A stretch of 64,000 nucleotides of DNA from NCBI RefSeq assembly GCF_003001935.1, contig NZ_PVNG01000001.1:434001-498000 (forward strand), read 5' to 3'. Position 1 is the first letter of the stretch. Each line of letters starts with the position of its first letter. This document shows, piece by piece, positions 17,643 to 26,034 of this stretch. The notes under the pieces were generated by a model. The model worked only from the letters and a program-made list of their open reading frames with translations. It was not told the origin of the DNA and did no database searches. The stretch is from Nonomuraea fuscirosea (GTDB taxonomy: Bacteria > Actinomycetota > Actinomycetes > Streptosporangiales > Streptosporangiaceae). Position numbers and translations under genes: made by a program.

Positions 17643-18392
17643 TCAGCGGCCGATCCGCTGCGACACCATGGCCTGCAGGCGGCGCGGCACCAGCCGGCCG
17701 ACCGCCACGATGGCCTTGTAACGCAGGTCGGGGACCGACACCCGCCGCCCCAAGGCCAGGTCGCGCATCGCCTCGCGGACCACGTCGTCGGCCTTCAGCC
17801 ACAGGAAGCCCGGAATGGACGAGTCGTCCATGGAGGCGCGCCGGTGGAACTCGGTGCGCACGAAACCGGGGCACAACGCCATGATGCGGATGCGCGGGTT
17901 GGCCACCTCGTTCGCGGCCGACTCGCTGAAGTTCACCACCCACGCCTTCGACGCGCTGTAGGTGCCGCGGGTGAAGAACGCCGCCACGGACGCCACGTTC
18001 ACGATCGCGCCCCGGTCACGCTCCGTCATGCCGGGCAGCGCCGCCAACGTCAATCTCAGCACGGCCTCGCAGTGCACCTTCAGCATGCGCACCTCGTCCT
18101 CGACCGGCACGTGCGGGAAGCGGCCCGCGTTGCCGAACCCGGCGTTGTTGACCAGCAGGTCGACCCCGCCGCGCAGCCGCGACTCGACCTTGGCCAGGCC
18201 CTCGTCGGTGCCCAGGTCGGCGGGCAGCACCTCGACGTTCACGCCGTACCTGAGCTTGAGCTGGTCGGCGGCCTGGGTCAGGCGGAGCTCGTCCCTGGCC
18301 ACGAGGACGAGCGAATAGGCGTCGGCGGCCAGGCGCCGCGCGAAGGCGGCGCCGATGCCGGCGGTCGCGCCGGTGATCAATGCGGTAGGCAT
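17643..18392 (-). CDS. Short-chain dehydrogenase/reductase
   Basis: A 249-residue classical SDR. NAD(P)-binding TGATAGIG at about residues 7-14, NNAG at about 85-88, catalytic Ser in NVASVAAF, and the YSASK pair Tyr/Lys at about 150-154, followed by CPGFVRTEF. Substrate-loop and C-terminal residues (VPRRLQAMVSQRIGR) resemble the group annotated as short-chain dehydrogenases acting on lipids or ketones, but the substrate is not decided. It stands alone, convergent with msiK and divergent from the PQQ enzyme gene 46 bp away. Confidence 0.92.
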   Translation of the reverse strand: MPTALITGATAGIGAAFARRLAADAYSLVLVARDELRLTQAADQLKLRYGVNVEVLPADLGTDEGLAKVESRLRGGVDLLVNNAGFGNAGRFPHVPVEDEVRMLKVHCEAVLRLTLAALPGMTERDRGAIVNVASVAAFFTRGTYSASKAWVVNFSESAANEVANPRIRIMALCPGFVRTEFHRRASMDDSSIPGFLWLKADDVVREAMRDLALGRRVSVPDLRYKAIVAVGRLVPRRLQAMVSQRIGR

Positions 18393-18438
18393 GCCTGAAC
18401 CTTAACGTCCCCGCTCTCCGGCATGGCAGGATGAACAC

Positions 18439-19629
18439 GTGCGCCTCGTCGTGGCCGTGCTCCTGCTCGTGGCCCTCACCGCGTGTACCTCCGGCCCGTC
18501 GTCTGTGCCGGCTTCCGGGCCGTCCGCGGATTCGGGGCAGGCGAGCTCCGCCCCGGTGACCTCGGCCGTCCCGACGCCGACGCCCGAGACGACGCCTCCC
18601 GAGACCACGCCGCCGCCCGCGCGGGGCAAGCTGCGCTTCGACAAGATCGCCACCCTGGAGCAGCCGGTGGCCTTCGCCGTGCGCACCGGCGACGACCGGC
18701 TCTACGTCGCCGAGCAGACCGGCCGGCTGCGCACCACCGCCGGCGAGACCGTCATCGACCTGTCCCGCGAGGTGAGCACGGGCAACGAGCAGGGGCTGCT
18801 CGGCGTGGCCTTCCACCCCACCGGCCGGTGGGTCTACCTCGACTGGACCGACGCGCGGGGCACCACCCACGTCACCGAGTGGGCCTACGACGGCACCAGG
18901 GCCACGGCCAGGCGCGACGTGCTCACCCAGAAGCAGCCGTTCGCCAACCACAACGGCGGCCAGCTCGCCTTCGGCCCCGACGGCCTGCTCTACATCGCCT
19001 TCGGCGACGGGGGCAGCGCGGGCGACCCGCAGGGCAACGGCCAGAACCTCGGCACGCTGCTCGGCAAGATCCTGCGCATCGACCCGCGCGGCAAGCCGTA
19101 CACGATCCCGCGCGACAACCCGTTCGTCGGCAAGGAGGGTGCGCGGCCCGAGATCTGGGCCTACGGCCTGCGCAACCCCTGGCGCTTCACCTTCGACCGC
19201 GACACCGGCGACCTGTGGATCGGCGACGTCGGCCAGAACGAGCTGGAGGAGGTCAACTACCAGCCGGCCGGCTCCGAGGGCGGCGAGAACTACGGCTGGA
19301 ACCTGCGCGAGGGCGACCGGCCCTTCCGCGGCCGGGCCAACCCCCGTGACCTGGTCGAGCCGGTGATCGTCTATCCGCTGGGCGAAGGCGGCAACTGCTC
19401 GGTCATCGCCGGCTACGTCTACCGGGGCGACAAGGTCCCCTGGCTGCAGGGACAGTTCCTGTACGGCGACTTCTGCGCCGGCTGGATCAAGGCCGCGCCG
19501 ATGGACGAGCTGGGAGAGGCCGCCGAGGTCGGTGAGGTCGAGCAGCTGTCGTCGTTCGGCCAGGGCCCCGACGGGGAGCTGTACGCACTCAGTCTGCAGG
19601 GCCCGATCTACCGGATCGTTCCCGCCTGA
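18439..19629 (+). CDS. PQQ-dependent aldose/sugar dehydrogenase lipoprotein
   Basis: A 396-residue precursor starting at GTG with AGGA 8 nt upstream. The signal peptide ends in the lipobox LTAC (Cys16), then a Ser/Pro/Thr linker of about 40 residues precedes a six-bladed propeller of the soluble glucose dehydrogenase family: TGNEQGLLGVAFHP, ANHNGGQLAFGPDG with the catalytic His, GDGG, GLRNPWRFTFD, GDVGQNELEEVN, and the Cys pair in GNCSVIAGYVYRG and YGDFCAGW. The enzyme should oxidise aldoses outside the membrane with PQQ as cofactor. No PQQ synthesis genes are present in the window. The end overlaps the convergent CMD gene by 41 bp. Confidence 0.93.
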   Translation: MRLVVAVLLLVALTACTSGPSSVPASGPSADSGQASSAPVTSAVPTPTPETTPPETTPPPARGKLRFDKIATLEQPVAFAVRTGDDRLYVAEQTGRLRTTAGETVIDLSREVSTGNEQGLLGVAFHPTGRWVYLDWTDARGTTHVTEWAYDGTRATARRDVLTQKQPFANHNGGQLAFGPDGLLYIAFGDGGSAGDPQGNGQNLGTLLGKILRIDPRGKPYTIPRDNPFVGKEGARPEIWAYGLRNPWRFTFDRDTGDLWIGDVGQNELEEVNYQPAGSEGGENYGWNLREGDRPFRGRANPRDLVEPVIVYPLGEGGNCSVIAGYVYRGDKVPWLQGQFLYGDFCAGWIKAAPMDELGEAAEVGEVEQLSSFGQGPDGELYALSLQGPIYRIVPA

Positions 19630-19924
19630 CCCGCTCGATCAGCTCCTCCACCTGGTCGTTCAGCTTCGCCCCCCTGATCCAGCCCGCGTAGTGCGTCAGG
19701 ACGACCACCACCTCGCGCAGTTCGACCTCGCTCAGCTCTCCCGCGCGCAGGGCCACGTCGAGATGCACGCCGGTCATCTCGGGCATTCCCTCGCCGACGA
19801 GCAGCCCGAGCAGGAGCAGGCGGCGTTCCCTGTCCGACAGGACCGAACGCGACCACACGTCGGCGAACTGGCGCTCGGCGTTCATGCCGAAGGAGTCCAC
19901 GGTCTCCATGGTGGGTTCAGTCAT
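19589..19924 (-). CDS. Carboxymuconolactone decarboxylase family protein
   Basis: A 111-residue helical protein of the CMD/AhpD-like family. The core SVLSDRERRLLLLGLLVGEG followed by HLDVALRAGELSEVELREVV and HYAGW fits the family's hairpin of helices. The CxxC of AhpD is absent, so a peroxidase role is unlikely and a decarboxylase-like or unknown role remains. It is convergent with and overlaps the PQQ dehydrogenase gene by 41 bp. Upstream, 19925-20172 is a 248-bp AT-enriched gap that should hold its promoter and that of the next gene; no clear boxes can be assigned. Confidence 0.82.
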   Translation of the reverse strand: MTEPTMETVDSFGMNAERQFADVWSRSVLSDRERRLLLLGLLVGEGMPEMTGVHLDVALRAGELSEVELREVVVVLTHYAGWIRGAKLNDQVEELIERVRRERSGRSGPAD

Positions 19925-20172
19925 TGTTCGCTCCGGAGGTGTCGGAAGGGATCCTCATATCTTTCGCTACTTCCCGAGGGGAACCAATGGGGGGTTGCAT
20001 GAACGTTGTAGCGGAGCGCCGCAGCCCCAGCACGGAGGGCGTTTTGATCTGTAACAAGTAAAGCCAATAGACGGGCAAGATTTGGTCAAGATTTTCCGGC
20101 GTCTTCCGGGCTCATTACTGCTGAAAGCGGGCACAACAACTCCGTTGGTCCGTAAAGCGGAGGTAAGCCCTG

Positions 20173-20850
20173 GTGAAAAAAGCACGGGGTTTGATCGCGC
20201 TCATGGTCGCGGTCCTGACGCTGTCCGCGTGCGGGCAGCCGGAGTTCACCTACGTCCGTGACAAGGCCGGAACGACGTACTTCAAGGTGCCCGCCTCGTT
20301 CACGCAGCTCGACGCCTATCCCATCGAACTGTACCTGTCCGGTGACCACCCGAGCTCGCAGGCCGCGGCGCTGCGGGCGCAGCGGGTCTGGTCGACGGCC
20401 TTCGACCAGTCGGCCAAGCCGTCGGTCAACCACCTGCTCGGCTCGGCGGACCCGTTCGTCTACGCCGCCGTGCACCAGCTCACCGAAGAGCAGCGCGACA
20501 CGATCTCCCTCAACAGGCTGCGCGACTTCATCCTGCCGGTGACCGAGCAGATGCGCCTGCTCTACCAGCAGCAGGCCGTGACCGCGAACCAGCCGCCGAT
20601 GTTCAACCGCTTCGAACCCATCAGCGACCAGGTGCTCAGCCTGGACGGCGGCGCGAGAGGCGTCCACGTGCGCTTCAACTACCAGATCGGCGCCGACGTC
20701 CAGACCTTCGACCACACGGCGATCCTCGACGAGAAGGGCGCCACGGTCTCCGTCATGCTCATCGGCTGCCAGTCGGTCTGCTTCCAGAAGCGCGGCGCCG
20801 AGTTCGACAAGATCGCGAATTCGTTCAAGCTGCTCCGGCTGCCCGGATGA
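20173..20850 (+). CDS. Lipoprotein of unknown function, partner of FtsH-like protease
   Basis: A 225-residue precursor beginning at GTG, with GGAGG 9 nt upstream. The signal peptide KKARGLIALMVAVLTLSAC ends in a lipobox (LSAC, Cys20), so the mature 206 residues are anchored to the outside of the membrane. The mature part has two cysteines (LIGCQSVCF) that may form a disulfide; I recognise no domain. The FtsH-like gene starts only 10 bp downstream with its own ribosome site, so the two are one operon. A role as an extracytoplasmic substrate, adaptor or sensor for that protease is an inference from the pairing. Confidence 0.8.
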   Translation: MKKARGLIALMVAVLTLSACGQPEFTYVRDKAGTTYFKVPASFTQLDAYPIELYLSGDHPSSQAAALRAQRVWSTAFDQSAKPSVNHLLGSADPFVYAAVHQLTEEQRDTISLNRLRDFILPVTEQMRLLYQQQAVTANQPPMFNRFEPISDQVLSLDGGARGVHVRFNYQIGADVQTFDHTAILDEKGATVSVMLIGCQSVCFQKRGAEFDKIANSFKLLRLPG

Positions 20851-20860
20851 GGGAGCACCA

Positions 20861-23800
20861 TTGACCACGACCATTCACCACGAAGGGCTGCGCGCCCCCG
20901 GCAGCGGGCCTTCCGATCCCGAATCCGTGACCAGGAAGAAAATGCAGTTCTGGGACCGGAGCAAATTTCTTATCGTCCTGGTGCTGGCCTACCTCATCCT
21001 CACGTGGAAGGTGATGGCCGACTTCGAAGGCATCATGACCTTCCCCGAGGCCGCGCAGAAGATCGCCGTCGAATACCAGTGGATCTTCTGGCTGCTCGGG
21101 GCCGAGGCGATCAGGCAGCTGCACTTCTTCGTCAGCGAGCACTGGTCGGCCTACCACCGCTTCTGGAGCCAGAAGGTCTTCGGCGGCTTCGAACGCTGGA
21201 CCCACCGCCGCTTCGACGACTGGACCCGCTTCCGGCTCGCCAGGGCGCTCAAGATCGCCTTCTTCATCACCCTGATCGCCCTGGTGCTGGGGGCGGTGCT
21301 GGACATCAGCCCGTTCGCCGCGCTGCTCCAGGCCCCGGCGCTGATCTGGCAGGCACTGCCGTTCTTCCTGCAGATCGTCTTCCTGTTCTTCTTCGTCATC
21401 ATCCAGTTCGTCGGCCTGTTCTGGTTCCTGTCCAGGGGCGGCGTCGAGACGTACTTCCCCGACGACATCAAGACCCGCTTCCACGACGTGTGGGGCCAGG
21501 ATCACGTGGTCGAGCGTGTCAGGGAGAACATCGTCTTCCTGGAGCGGCCGGACGAGATCGAGCGGCGCGGCGGGTACGTCCCCAGCGGCCTGCTGCTGTG
21601 GGGGCCGCCGGGCACCGGCAAGACCCTCATGGCCGAGGCCGTGGCCGGAGAGACCGGCAAGCCGTACGTGTTCGTGGATCCGGGCGCGTTCACGAACATG
21701 TTCATGGGCATCGGCATCCTCAAGGTCAAGTCGCTGTTCAGGAAACTGCGCAAACTGGCCCTCCGGTACGGCGGAGTCATCGTCTTCTTCGACGAGGCCG
21801 ACTCCCTCGGCAAGCGCGGCCGCCTGGCCCAGCAGGGCCCGCCGGGACAGGGCGGCGGCTTCTCCGGCCTGTCGGGCGTGGCCGGCTGCCACGGCGCGAA
21901 CTACATGTCCGAGGCCACCCGCCAGCTGCTCGCCTTCGGTGGCGGCGGCCGGGCGGAGGAGGAGCCGGGCCGGCGCAACCGCTTCTTCATGGGCGGCGGC
22001 ATGAACGGCGGCGGCGGCGACACCGGCACGCTGCAGGCGCTGCTCACCGAGCTGTCCGGGTTGAAGAAGCCGCGCGGCTTCTTCAACCGGCTCGTCCGCC
22101 GGCTGCTCGGCATGCGGCCCAAGCCCCCGCCCAAATACCGCATCCTCGTCATGATGGCCACCAACCGGCCCGACGCGCTGGACGAGGCGCTGCTGCGGCC
22201 CGGCCGCATCGACCGCATCTACAAGGTCGGCTATCCATCCAAGGCGGGGCGGGTGCGCACGTACCAGGGCTATTTCGACAAGGTGTGGCACGAGCTCACC
22301 CCCGAGCAGATCGACAAGCTCGCCACGATCACCCCGTACGCCACCGGCGCCACCATCAAGGACCTGGTCAACGAGTCGCTCATCACGGCCATCAGGGACG
22401 GCCGCGAGGTCATCACCTGGTCGGACGTACTGCGCGCCAAGCGGCTCAAGCAGCTCGGGCCGCCCGAGGACGTCGAGTACATCGAGCGCGAACGGCACGC
22501 GGTGGCGGTGCACGAGGCCTGCCACGCCGTCGTCGCGTACGTGACCCGCTTCCACCTCGAGATCGACATCGCCACCATCGAGAAGGGCGCCGACTACCTG
22601 GGCATGGTCGCCTCGATCAAGCCCGAGGACCAGTTCACCCGGTGGAAGTCGGAGCACGAGGCCGACATCATGGTCTCCCTGGCCTCGCTGGCCGGCGAGC
22701 GCATGTTCTTCGGCGAGGACAACTCCTCCGGCGTCTCCGGCGACCTCTACTCGGCCACCTACCTGACCGCGATGATGGAGTCGTACTGGGGGATGGGCTC
22801 CGGCGTCACCTCGCTGCCAGCGCTCCAGGAGCTGGAGATCATGGGCGGCAAGGCCATGCGCAAGCGCGGGCCCGGCGCCGGCATCGGCATCACCGAGCGG
22901 GAGCCGGCCAGGCGCCAGCCCGACCTCGCGCCCGACGTGCTCGGCGAGCGCATCGAGTTCAACCTGGTGCGGCTGCTGGAGCGGACCGAGCGACTGCTGG
23001 AGGAGCACCGCAGGGACGTGCTGTGCCTGGCGCACGCGCTGGAGACGCACAAGACCCTCAACGGCGACGACGTGGTCGCCGTCATCCGCAGGGAGCCGGG
23101 GCCGCTCGTCGACGGCACCATCTACGCCTCCGACGAGCTCTACCAGGAGCTGGAGGAGTACCACCACGACGCGGCCAGGGCGCACAAGGAGCACAGCCGC
23201 ATCGACCGCGCGCTGCCCGGGCATGTGGAGGAGGCTCCGGTCGTGACGGTCGGCTCCGCCGCGCCGGGGACGGGCGTGCCCACGCCGCCCTTCGCGGCCC
23301 CGCCCACCGGGATCCAGGTGCTGCCCCCACCCGGACCGGCCACGGCGGCGCCTCCTGCCGGGTCTCCTGCTGGGCGCCCGCCGGGGATCCAGGCGCCGCC
23401 TCCCACGGGGCCGCCCGTTCAGGTCGGTCAGGATCCGCAGCGCGAGCCGGCCGACCGGCCCGAGTTCGTGCCCTGGGCCGGCACCCAGCCGGGCGCCGGG
23501 CCCGCCAACGGCCCTGCCTCGGGGGTCTCAGCGGCCTCGGCGCCGGTGCCGGTCGTCGTGGGCACGCCCGCGGCGAGCACGCCGTCGCCGCAGCGGCGCC
23601 GCCGGGCCGGCCGCATCTGGCTCGTCGTCGCCAGCCTGCTTGCCCTCGTGGTGATCTCCGTCATCGCCGCGCTCGCCGTGACGGGCGTGCTCGGCGGCGG
23701 GAACGCCGCCGGCTCGGCCGCCGCTCCCTCGGTGGCCTCGCCCGGGCTGCTGCTCCTGCTGTTCGTCGTGGTCGTCGCGGTCATCGTGGGCGCCGGGCTG

Positions 23801-23971
23801 GCGTTCGTGGCGATCAAGGGCGTCCGCGCGGCGCAGGTCAAGGCCGAGCAGGAACGCGACCAGGCCCACGCCAGAGCGCAGCTGCTGGCCGCGGCGATGG
23901 ACCCGGACACGGCCATGCGGCTGCTCGGCTACGACGGCAACGGCAACGGCACCGACCGGCGCGGCGGCTGA
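20861..23971 (+). CDS. Unusual FtsH-like membrane AAA zinc metalloprotease
   Basis: A 1036-residue protein starting at TTG with GAGGGAG upstream. Three hydrophobic segments lie in the first 190 residues (about 35-51, 127-147, 164-187). The AAA domain has Walker A GPPGTGKT (about 247), Walker B VIVFFDEADS (about 306), sensor MMATNRPD and arginine fingers in LLRPGRIDR. The protease domain has HEACH (about 551-555, an HExxH zinc site) and the third-ligand Asp in SSGVSGDLYSAT (about 628). Differences from standard FtsH: a roughly 80-residue Gly-rich insertion between Walker B and sensor 1, a Pro-rich tail (about 800-915), and two further membrane segments (about 920-946, 961-985). It probably degrades membrane proteins; a normal ftsH should exist elsewhere. 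Confidence 0.9.
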   Translation: MTTTIHHEGLRAPGSGPSDPESVTRKKMQFWDRSKFLIVLVLAYLILTWKVMADFEGIMTFPEAAQKIAVEYQWIFWLLGAEAIRQLHFFVSEHWSAYHRFWSQKVFGGFERWTHRRFDDWTRFRLARALKIAFFITLIALVLGAVLDISPFAALLQAPALIWQALPFFLQIVFLFFFVIIQFVGLFWFLSRGGVETYFPDDIKTRFHDVWGQDHVVERVRENIVFLERPDEIERRGGYVPSGLLLWGPPGTGKTLMAEAVAGETGKPYVFVDPGAFTNMFMGIGILKVKSLFRKLRKLALRYGGVIVFFDEADSLGKRGRLAQQGPPGQGGGFSGLSGVAGCHGANYMSEATRQLLAFGGGGRAEEEPGRRNRFFMGGGMNGGGGDTGTLQALLTELSGLKKPRGFFNRLVRRLLGMRPKPPPKYRILVMMATNRPDALDEALLRPGRIDRIYKVGYPSKAGRVRTYQGYFDKVWHELTPEQIDKLATITPYATGATIKDLVNESLITAIRDGREVITWSDVLRAKRLKQLGPPEDVEYIERERHAVAVHEACHAVVAYVTRFHLEIDIATIEKGADYLGMVASIKPEDQFTRWKSEHEADIMVSLASLAGERMFFGEDNSSGVSGDLYSATYLTAMMESYWGMGSGVTSLPALQELEIMGGKAMRKRGPGAGIGITEREPARRQPDLAPDVLGERIEFNLVRLLERTERLLEEHRRDVLCLAHALETHKTLNGDDVVAVIRREPGPLVDGTIYASDELYQELEEYHHDAARAHKEHSRIDRALPGHVEEAPVVTVGSAAPGTGVPTPPFAAPPTGIQVLPPPGPATAAPPAGSPAGRPPGIQAPPPTGPPVQVGQDPQREPADRPEFVPWAGTQPGAGPANGPASGVSAASAPVPVVVGTPAASTPSPQRRRRAGRIWLVVASLLALVVISVIAALAVTGVLGGGNAAGSAAAPSVASPGLLLLLFVVVVAVIVGAGLAFVAIKGVRAAQVKAEQERDQAHARAQLLAAAMDPDTAMRLLGYDGNGNGTDRRGG

Positions 23972-23986
23972 CCGCGCCCGCGCACC

Positions 23987-24015
23987 CCGGGCGGCCGGCA
24001 CCACCGGCCGCCCGG
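23987..24015 (+). terminator. Perfect 12-bp hairpin after the FtsH-like gene
   Basis: CCGGGCGGCCGG and its complement (23987-23998 with 24004-24015) enclose the loop CACCA. There is no U-tract, as is common for actinobacterial terminators; it can serve both strands, since TerC converges on it. Confidence 0.65.
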
Positions 24016-24016
24016 T

Positions 24017-24081
24017 CTGCGGTTTGAACAAGCCCGGCCTGCGGTTGAACAAGCCCGGCCTGCGGTCCGGACAGGCCCGAC
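24017..24081. repeat. Three 21-22 bp tandem repeats between convergent genes
   Basis: Units beginning CTGCGGT and containing ACAAGCCCGGC occur at 24017-24038, 24039-24059 and 24060-24081, with a fourth decayed start at 24082 running into the terC stop. The first two differ by one inserted T and the third by several substitutions. Confidence 0.8.
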
Positions 24082-24087
24082 CTGCGG

Positions 24088-25284
24088 TCACACCGGTCGC
24101 CCGGCGGATGGTCCGGCCCGGTCGTGTTCCTCGTGGGCGCGGCGCAGCAGGGCCAGCAGGCGGTCCTCGTCGCGGATCTCCCGGCGGTACCGCTCCGGCA
24201 GCTGCCGCAGCTGCTCCTCCTTCACGAGCAGCCGGTCGAAGAGCTCCTCGCGCACCACCGGGTCGTGCTCGACGTCCAGGTACGCCTCCGCGTACCGGCG
24301 TACCCCCGACACCGTGTTCTGGGCCCGGCCCTTCGGGCTGGCCAGCGAGGCCACCACCGTGACCAGCAGCACCCCGACGATCACCGACAGGGACAGCCCC
24401 GTGCTGATCTCCACGACCGGCACCGGCTCGCCCTCGTTGATGAACGGCACGTTGTTCTCGTGCAGCGCGTGCAGGACCAGCTTGACCCCGATGAAGGCCA
24501 GGATCGCGGCCAGCCCGTAGGCCAGGTAGATGAGCCGGTCGAGCAGCCCGTCGATGAGGAAGTACAGCTGGCGCAGCCCCAGCAGGGAGAACGCGGTCGC
24601 GGTGAAGACGAGGTAGACGTTCTGGGTGAGGCCGAAGATGGCCGGGATCGAGTCGAGGGCGAACAGCACGTCGGTCCCGCCGATGGCGATCATGACCAGC
24701 AACATCGGCGTCATGACGCGCTTGCCGTCCTGGACGGTGAAGAGCCGGTCGCCGTCGTAGGTGTCGCTCGTGTGCAGCAGTCGGCGCGCGACCCGGACCA
24801 TGAGGTTGTCGGGGGAGCGGCCGTCACCGCCCTCCGGCTTGAGCAGGTTGCCCGCCGTGAGCAGCAGGATCAGGCCGAACAGGTAGAACACCCAGGCGAA
24901 CGTGTTGATCAGCGCCGCGCCGAGCAGGATGAAGCCGGTGCGCGCGACGAGCGAGAAGACGATGCCGAACAGCAGCGCCTTCTGCTGGTCGGCGCGGGGC
25001 ACCTTGAAGCTGCCCATGATGACGAGGAAGACGAACAGGTTGTCGACCGACAGCGCCTTCTCCGTCACGTAGCCGGCGAAGTACTCGGCACCGGGATCGG
25101 CGCCGCCGAAGAGCCAGACGCCGGCGCCGAACAGCAGCGCGACGCCCACGTACAGGGACGACCAGATCGAGGCCTCGCGCAGCGTGGGGACGTGAGCCTT
25201 GCGGACGTGGAAGACGAAGTCGAACAGCAGCAGCCCGGCGATCCCCACGATCGTGAGCCACCACACGCCGGCGGAAACGTCCAC
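24088..25284 (-). CDS. TerC family integral membrane protein
   Basis: A 398-residue TerC/Alx-type protein, starting at GTG with GGAG 7 nt upstream. Nine or so membrane segments occupy about residues 5-325, including the family's two acidic motifs: EKALSVDNLFVFLVIM (about 75) and GGTDVLFALDSIPAIFG (about 205). The family exports manganese, often to metallate secreted enzymes, and some members confer tellurite resistance. The last 75 residues are a charged soluble tail not found in short homologues. The divergent gene is a small lipoprotein. No manganese riboswitch consensus could be identified in the leader. Confidence 0.93.
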   Translation of the reverse strand: MDVSAGVWWLTIVGIAGLLLFDFVFHVRKAHVPTLREASIWSSLYVGVALLFGAGVWLFGGADPGAEYFAGYVTEKALSVDNLFVFLVIMGSFKVPRADQQKALLFGIVFSLVARTGFILLGAALINTFAWVFYLFGLILLLTAGNLLKPEGGDGRSPDNLMVRVARRLLHTSDTYDGDRLFTVQDGKRVMTPMLLVMIAIGGTDVLFALDSIPAIFGLTQNVYLVFTATAFSLLGLRQLYFLIDGLLDRLIYLAYGLAAILAFIGVKLVLHALHENNVPFINEGEPVPVVEISTGLSLSVIVGVLLVTVVASLASPKGRAQNTVSGVRRYAEAYLDVEHDPVVREELFDRLLVKEEQLRQLPERYRREIRDEDRLLALLRRAHEEHDRAGPSAGRPV

Positions 25285-25303
25285 TCAAGGCTCCAGAGGT
25301 GCG

Positions 25304-25326
25304 GGCCGCCGTGGGGAAAGGCGGCC
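25304..25326. other. Hairpin in the terC leader
   Basis: GGCCGCC/GGCGGCC (25304-25310 with 25320-25326) lies 20 bp upstream of the terC GTG. On the plus strand it is followed by TTT. It may act as a leader structure for terC; no known riboswitch is recognisable around it. Confidence 0.35.
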
Positions 25327-25454
25327 TTTGCGGGGTTGTCGTGGCAGGTGTTACCCCGATCACCGGCCCTCATGCCCGCCCCGCCGGCCCTCGTCCCGCT
25401 CGTATCACGCGAAAGCCCGTCGAACCGGACGCGACCAGCCCGCGTCTTAGGGGT

Positions 25455-25946
25455 GTGCCGCGACTCGCCTCCCCCGCCTCCGTCCTGCTCGCCTGCGCCC
25501 TCCTGCTCACCGCGGGCTGCTCGGACGACGTCCCCTGCACACTGATCGGCGCCGCCGCCGGAGTGTCGGTGCACGTACGGGCGCCGCTCGCGGCCGAAGC
25601 CGAGTCCGTGGAGCTGGACGTGTGCTGGGACGGCTCCTGCCGGCAGGCGCGGGCCACGCTGCACCCGTCCTCGCGGCCCGGTCAGGAGACGTGCTCGGGC
25701 GACACCTGCGCCGTGCAGGCCGTGCCCACGGGGGACAAGAACGGGTTCGGCGACGTCCAGGGGCTGCCGGAACGGCCGGTGCGGGTGCGCCTGACGCTGC
25801 GGGGCGGCGGACCCGAGCCGGTGCTGGAGCGTACGATCGAGGTCACGCCGCGCGGCCTGTACCCCAACGGCCCCGACTGCGGCAAGGCGGGCCCGCAGGC
25901 GGTGCTCACCGTCGCGGGTGACGGCACGGTGCGGACCGGTCCCTGA
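25455..25946 (+). CDS. Small cysteine-rich lipoprotein, function unknown
   Basis: Taking GTG 25455 gives a 163-residue precursor with a standard lipoprotein signal peptide (PRLASPASVLLACALLLTAGC, split here as residues 2-22, lipobox TAGC). The mature part is rich in cysteines (CT, CW, C-R, CSGDTC, DCG), which suggests disulfides, and reads as a beta-rich extracytoplasmic domain (RVRLTLRGGG, RTIEVTPRGLYPNGPDCG). An in-frame extension to 25299 lacks protein character and a start signal. No family recognised. It ends one base before the presumed GlnR boxes of the glutamine synthetase gene, with no operon link. Confidence 0.65.
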   Translation: MPRLASPASVLLACALLLTAGCSDDVPCTLIGAAAGVSVHVRAPLAAEAESVELDVCWDGSCRQARATLHPSSRPGQETCSGDTCAVQAVPTGDKNGFGDVQGLPERPVRVRLTLRGGGPEPVLERTIEVTPRGLYPNGPDCGKAGPQAVLTVAGDGTVRTGP

Positions 25947-25984
25947 TTAACACGCCGTTCACATTCGGGCAAAAAGCGGGAAAC
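25947..25984 (+). promoter_or_regulatory. GlnR-box-like array upstream of glnII
   Basis: Four 5-mers at strict 6-bp spacing, TTAAC / TTCAC / GCAAA / GAAAC, starting at 25947, 25958, 25969 and 25980, follow the geometry of the actinobacterial GlnR element (gTnAC-n6-GaAAC, twice). The outer two match best. The last one ends 50 bp before the start codon. Confidence 0.5.
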
Positions 25985-26034
25985 GGCCATCCGTAAGACT
26001 CGGCGTGGCTGAGAGAAACCCCGAAAGGACCGCC

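Noticed and set aside
19925..20172. A small RNA or promoter pair in the AT-enriched gap
   Set aside because: Several partial -35/-10 look-alikes (for example TTGATC with TAGACG) but none with convincing spacing; nothing can be assigned.
20825..23224. A 799-codon minus-strand frame opposite the FtsH-like gene
   Set aside because: No domain, His/Leu/Arg-rich antisense composition; the plus strand carries intact AAA and protease motifs.
25285..25400. Manganese (yybP-ykoY) riboswitch upstream of terC
   Set aside because: Only one 7-bp hairpin is seen; the conserved internal loops of the class are absent.
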